This document shows, piece by piece, positions 5,970 through 8,450 of a DNA stretch of 8,450 nucleotides. A model generated the notes under the pieces. It ran no database searches and was not told the origin of the DNA. It was given only the letters and a program-made list of their open reading frames with translations. The DNA lies in the NCBI GenBank assembly GCA_012516225.1, contig JAAYWX010000201.1:1-8450 (forward strand), read 5' to 3'. Made by a program: the position numbers and the translations under genes. How positions within the stretch are numbered: the first letter of the stretch is position 1; every line of letters begins with the position of its first letter. The DNA is from Clostridiales bacterium (GTDB lineage: Bacteria > Bacillota > Clostridia > Oscillospirales > Oscillospiraceae).

Positions 5970-6893
5970 ATGAACGGCGACACTACGGCCAGAATACTCA
6001 AAGCCTTTACAGGACGATGGATTGAAAAATCTGAAACTGATACCAAAAGAAGCCTCCGCAAGCTCGTGGAATTCGGCTGCTGTTTTTCGGGTTCCGATAA
6101 ACTAAGAAATTTTTTTGGAGAAGCGAGAAATATCCTCAGCAACAATAAAAGCGAATATTACAGATTGACCCGAGGACTGGTTAAAAGCGTTGACAAAAAC
6201 AGGATAAAAGAATTTGGCATAGGATTCGGATATTATGGGCTTGCTAAGGGAATAAAAAAATTGGGCGGCAACTCTGCAGGAAGTTGTGATGAATATCCTC
6301 TTGCTGAAATTATCGGCGGCAGAGAAAAATATTGCGCTGATAATGCAATTGACAGAATTTGCAGCCTTGCAGATCGAGGTACTTCCATTTTCTTCATTTT
6401 TTGCGACGGAACGTCGGACGTAGATATGAGTGAATTGAAAGAAACTGTAGATAAATATCCGCAGAAAACTTTTTTCATATTTACCGGCAGCCCGGAAACA
6501 GCGGAAGACTTTTCACAGAAAAATGCAATGCCGGTTCTTGATGTTTCCGCGGAAAGCTTTTCCTTATGCGCAGAAAGACTAAAAAAACAAACGCGCCTTT
6601 TCGGAGGATACAGCCGTTTCGGCGACAAAAATGCCGGTGAAATCATCTGCTGTAATTTCCTTGAGCGCATTTGCGGGAAAGGGTGCTATTTTTTGTTTCT
6701 TGTTGAAGGCGACGCCTGTTCCGAAAATACCCGGAAAATGGCGAGTGAATTCGGATATAAGCAAAAACGCAGACCGAATTTCCCGATATTTGTTACTGAG
6801 CTTTTCGGGGACATAGATTGGCTTAACGAAAAGGCCGGCACAAAAAAATCCGACAGAGAAGAATATAATCATAATCCTGCGGAGGTTTTTTAA
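5970..6893 (+). CDS. Probable radical SAM pseudoenzyme lacking the CxxxCxxC motif
   Basis: This 307-residue protein has no catalytic motif of its own. Read beside the divergent radical SAM enzyme it follows the same order. NNKSEYYRLTRGLVKSVD matches NKDGNWYRLIKSFWTDVD in the helical region. DKYPQKTFFIFTGSPETAED matches DKHPDCEFLAFTNGTLIDEA. MPVLDVSAESF matches VPAISVEGFEE. A strand-helix ending FLERICGKGCYFLFL matches FFDSMIDAGAKFAWLF, and PIFVTELFGDIDWLNEKAG matches PIFMMDFWNDGEYVNGCIAG. The cluster loop is replaced by SAGSCDEYPLAEIIGG with no C-x3-C-x2-C, and GGEP by DGTS. The protein ends where the auxiliary-cluster region would begin, so it should bind no cluster. The start has an in-frame TGA 9 bases upstream and a modest GGTGAT site. 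It overlaps the VTT gene by one base (TAATG), implying coupled translation. It may be a partner subunit, a substrate-binding protein or simply decaying; its open frame and good junction favour function. Confidence 0.7.
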   Translation: MNGDTTARILKAFTGRWIEKSETDTKRSLRKLVEFGCCFSGSDKLRNFFGEARNILSNNKSEYYRLTRGLVKSVDKNRIKEFGIGFGYYGLAKGIKKLGGNSAGSCDEYPLAEIIGGREKYCADNAIDRICSLADRGTSIFFIFCDGTSDVDMSELKETVDKYPQKTFFIFTGSPETAEDFSQKNAMPVLDVSAESFSLCAERLKKQTRLFGGYSRFGDKNAGEIICCNFLERICGKGCYFLFLVEGDACSENTRKMASEFGYKQKRRPNFPIFVTELFGDIDWLNEKAGTKKSDREEYNHNPAEVF

Positions 6894-7585
6894 TGGAAAA
6901 CCGGAGCAAATCCAAAACGCGTTTTATTAAATTCCTGCCTGTTTTAGGAATTTTGATTTTTACTCTTGTTTACCTAATTGCGGGCAGAGATATAAGTATT
7001 GATACCTTGCTGAGCTATTCTCCAGAAAACCTTTACCTTGCGATTTTATTTATGCTTATGCTCTATATGGCAAAAAGCATGACTATTTTCTTTCCGCTGA
7101 TAGTTCTTGAGGTTTTGGGCGGGATAATTTTTCCGGTAGGTTTGGCAATATTAGTCAATATTTTAGGCAATGCGGTATCTTATACGCTTCCTTATATGGT
7201 GGGGCGTTTTACAGGTGCCGATGTAGTAGAATATATTATAAAAAGACAGCCAAAATTTGAAATGATTTATGATTTTCAGAAAGAAAACGAGTGGTTTTTA
7301 TCTTTTTTCCTGCGGGCTATTTCCATACTCTCCTGCGATATGGTGAGTATGTATCTTGGTGCACAGAAAACACCCTATTTTAAATTTTTGTCCGGAAGCC
7401 TTCTTGGAAATCTATGTGCTATTCTTTCGGCAACAATTATTGGGGCAAGCATATTAAATCCGCTTTCCGCTCCGTTCATTATCTCGGTATTTATAAGGAT
7501 ATCCATAGCTTTGCTTTCTTTGCTCTTTTATTATAACCATATGAAAAAAAAGCGCGTCAGCGGACGCGCCCGAAAAATCCGATGA
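6893..7585 (+). CDS. TVP38/TMEM64 (VTT/DedA-type) membrane protein
   Basis: This 230-residue integral membrane protein has hydrophobic segments at about 12-30, 46-60, 64-104, 135-155, 163-187 and 192-213. The VTT core is recognisable: LEVLGGIIFPVGLAILVNIL followed by GNAVSYTLPYMVGRF, and later FFLRAISILSCDMVSMYLGA with YFKFLSGSLLG. Bacterial VTT/DedA proteins are linked to membrane homeostasis and lipid (including undecaprenyl-phosphate) translocation, while eukaryotic TMEM41B and VMP1 are lipid scramblases; whether this member moves lipid is inference. GGAGG at 6881-6885 lies 7 bases before the ATG, inside the end of the preceding gene, and the one-base TAATG overlap marks an operon. The basic C-terminal tail (KKKRVSGRARKIR) is encoded by the terminator hairpin of the convergent TetR gene. 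Confidence 0.85.
   Translation: MENRSKSKTRFIKFLPVLGILIFTLVYLIAGRDISIDTLLSYSPENLYLAILFMLMLYMAKSMTIFFPLIVLEVLGGIIFPVGLAILVNILGNAVSYTLPYMVGRFTGADVVEYIIKRQPKFEMIYDFQKENEWFLSFFLRAISILSCDMVSMYLGAQKTPYFKFLSGSLLGNLCAILSATIIGASILNPLSAPFIISVFIRISIALLSLLFYYNHMKKKRVSGRARKIR
7544..7569 (-). terminator. TetR terminator embedded in the 3' end of the VTT gene
   Basis: GCGCGTC (7552-7558) and GACGCGC (7563-7569) form a perfect 7-bp stem with a 4-base loop. On the minus strand it is followed by eight T (7551-7544), a textbook intrinsic terminator 17 bases past the TetR stop. The same bases code for the basic tail of the VTT protein. Confidence 0.85.
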
Positions 7586-7586
7586 T

Positions 7587-8171
7587 TTAGCCGGACATTT
7601 TTTTCCTGTGTTTTTCGATTTCTTCGGGATACAGCGTACAGCACCTTTCTGAAATGGCGATTATAGCATTTTTCGCCATTGATGTGACCTCGTGGGGAGG
7701 TACGTCTGTTTTGTCATTCAGCCAGCGTATAAGCGACATGCGTAGCGCATCGGTGGCAAATCTTGCATAATATTCCTTTTCTTTGCTATCAGTTTCGCCG
7801 AAATATTTTTCCATATTTTCAATGCTGAGATGGTGAAAAACCTCGGAAAAATAGTCGCTGAAGCAGTTCTGCCCCGTTATTTCAAAGGCTTTTGCATAAA
7901 AAATTTTGTTTTCATAGAAATATTCGCATATGGTTTCGTAGAACTCAAATAGATCTGAAAATTCTCTGGTTTGTATTTTTTGTATAAATTCGTAATCAAA
8001 TATCCAAATAATAAGATCCTGCTTGTCCTTAAAGTGATAGTAAAAACTGTTTCGATTAAGCCCGCAGGAATCACATATGTCTTTAACACTGATTTTTTCA
8101 AAGGGATGTTCCGACATAAGCTGTTTAAGAGCTGTTCCGAGCGCCTTTTTGGTTATCAACGATTCGGACAT
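7587..8171 (-). CDS. TetR/AcrR-family regulator, DhaS-like
   Basis: This is a 194-residue DNA-binding regulator of usual TetR length. Residues about 8-52 form the TetR N-terminal domain; the helix-turn-helix is ISVKDICDSCGLNRNSFYYH followed by FKDKQDLI (about 27-54), a very typical match. The C-terminal ligand and dimer domain (FYAKAFEITGQNCFSDYFSE, RMSLIRWLNDKT) resembles the DhaS-like subgroup common in Firmicutes, whose ligands are mostly unknown. The ATG at 8171 follows AAAGGAGG (8180-8187) by 8 bases. It converges on the VTT gene with one base between stop codons and has its own terminator inside that gene. It may control the neighbouring operon or itself; its own upstream DNA does not contain the palindrome seen at 5812-5833, so the target is unproven. 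Confidence 0.9.
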   Translation of the reverse strand: MSESLITKKALGTALKQLMSEHPFEKISVKDICDSCGLNRNSFYYHFKDKQDLIIWIFDYEFIQKIQTREFSDLFEFYETICEYFYENKIFYAKAFEITGQNCFSDYFSEVFHHLSIENMEKYFGETDSKEKEYYARFATDALRMSLIRWLNDKTDVPPHEVTSMAKNAIIAISERCCTLYPEEIEKHRKKMSG

Positions 8172-8201
8172 ATGGGAATCCTCCTTTAGAAACCTTTTTT
8201 A

Positions 8202-8230
8202 ATTGTAGCAGAATATGCCAATGATTTCAA
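8202..8230 (-). promoter_or_regulatory. Promoter of the TetR gene
   Basis: On the minus strand TTGAAA (8230-8225), a 17-base spacer and TACAAT (8207-8202), preceded by TGC, give an extended -10 promoter. The predicted start is about 8195, just before the ribosome site, leaving a leader of about 24 bases. Confidence 0.8.
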
Positions 8231-8278
8231 GCAAGACAGATTGTTTTATTTTTCGACAAAAAACTTAATAACTATGAC

Positions 8279-8307
8279 TTGACAAGAAGCACAAACTAAA
8301 TTATAAT
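8279..8307 (+). promoter_or_regulatory. Perfect consensus promoter of tRNA-Ser
   Basis: TTGACA (8279-8284), a 17-base spacer and TATAAT (8302-8307) match the sigma-70/A consensus exactly. Transcription would start near 8314, about 49 bases before the tRNA. It is divergent from the TetR promoter; the 5' leader shows no other element. Confidence 0.9.
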
Positions 8308-8362
8308 AAACAAGCTGTTTCGGAAAATAAAATAGAGCGATATTTTGCAGAGCAAAAAACGT

Positions 8363-8450
8363 GGAGAAGTCGCGTAGTTTGGTCGAGCGCGCACGATTGG
8401 AAATCGTGTAACGGTCATAAGCCGTTCGAGGGTTCAAATCCCTCCTTCTC
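8363..8450 (+). tRNA. tRNA-Ser (anticodon GGA), last acceptor base beyond the window
   Basis: Acceptor GGAGAAG, a D-arm region with TTTGGTCGAGCGC, anticodon stem CACGA/TCGTG with loop TTGGAAA (anticodon GGA, reading UCC/UCU), a long class II variable arm (ACGGTCATAAGCCGT) typical of Ser, T-arm GAGGG-TTCAAAT-CCCTC and acceptor CTTCTC, lacking only the final C at the window end. Confidence 0.95.

Noticed and set aside
7571..7607. Plus-strand TCCG/CGGA hairpin with a T run after the VTT gene
   Set aside because: A 4-bp stem with a long loop is too weak to call as a terminator.
1..8450. CRISPR array or long repeat family
   Set aside because: No regularly spaced repeats were seen on either strand.

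Overview
The window looks like chromosomal DNA of a low-GC Firmicute, most likely a gut-type Clostridia relative. The signs are strong Shine-Dalgarno boxes (AAAGGAGG, GGAGG), sigma-70/A promoters of consensus type, AT-rich intergenic DNA, an XhlA-type phage protein and a DhaS-like TetR regulator. No species can be named from this sequence alone.

Left part (1 to about 4210): a decayed prophage scar. On the minus strand lie the start of an XhlA-like holin-accessory protein (cut by the window edge) and a broken, noticeably GC-rich phage polyvalent gene. That gene has a MuF-type C-terminal domain, part of an ADP-ribosyltransferase domain and a helical tail; it has lost its 5' end, carries a frameshift and seems to be joined across an internal deletion. 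On the plus strand follow an intact AT-rich DUF4236 membrane protein gene and a tyrosine integrase remnant broken in three places: no N-terminus, a frameshift in a C5 run, and no H-x-x-R or catalytic Tyr. The integrase contains an embedded Cro/C1-type helix-turn-helix. It ends in the terminator of an intact tRNA-Thr(CGU) on the minus strand. Upstream of that tRNA, a consensus promoter faces a second tRNA of which only the 5' half remains, probably an attachment-site scar.

Middle and right part (4300 to 8171): a compact accessory gene group. A radical SAM enzyme with extra cysteine clusters (minus) is divergent from a two-gene plus-strand operon. The first gene of that operon is not an obvious known family, but by reading the two proteins side by side I see that it follows the radical SAM enzyme from its N-terminal helices through much of the barrel, while lacking the CxxxCxxC motif. 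It therefore looks like a radical SAM pseudoenzyme. The second gene, overlapping the first by one base, encodes a TVP38/TMEM64 (VTT/DedA-type) membrane protein. A TetR/DhaS-like regulator converges on this operon with one base between the stop codons. The divergent intergenic region holds a 22-bp operator-like palindrome and an AT-only palindrome. Enzyme, pseudoenzyme, membrane protein and regulator may form one functional unit; its substrate cannot be read from the sequence.

Right edge: a perfect TTGACA-17-TATAAT promoter drives a tRNA-Ser(GGA) that lacks only its last acceptor base at the window end.
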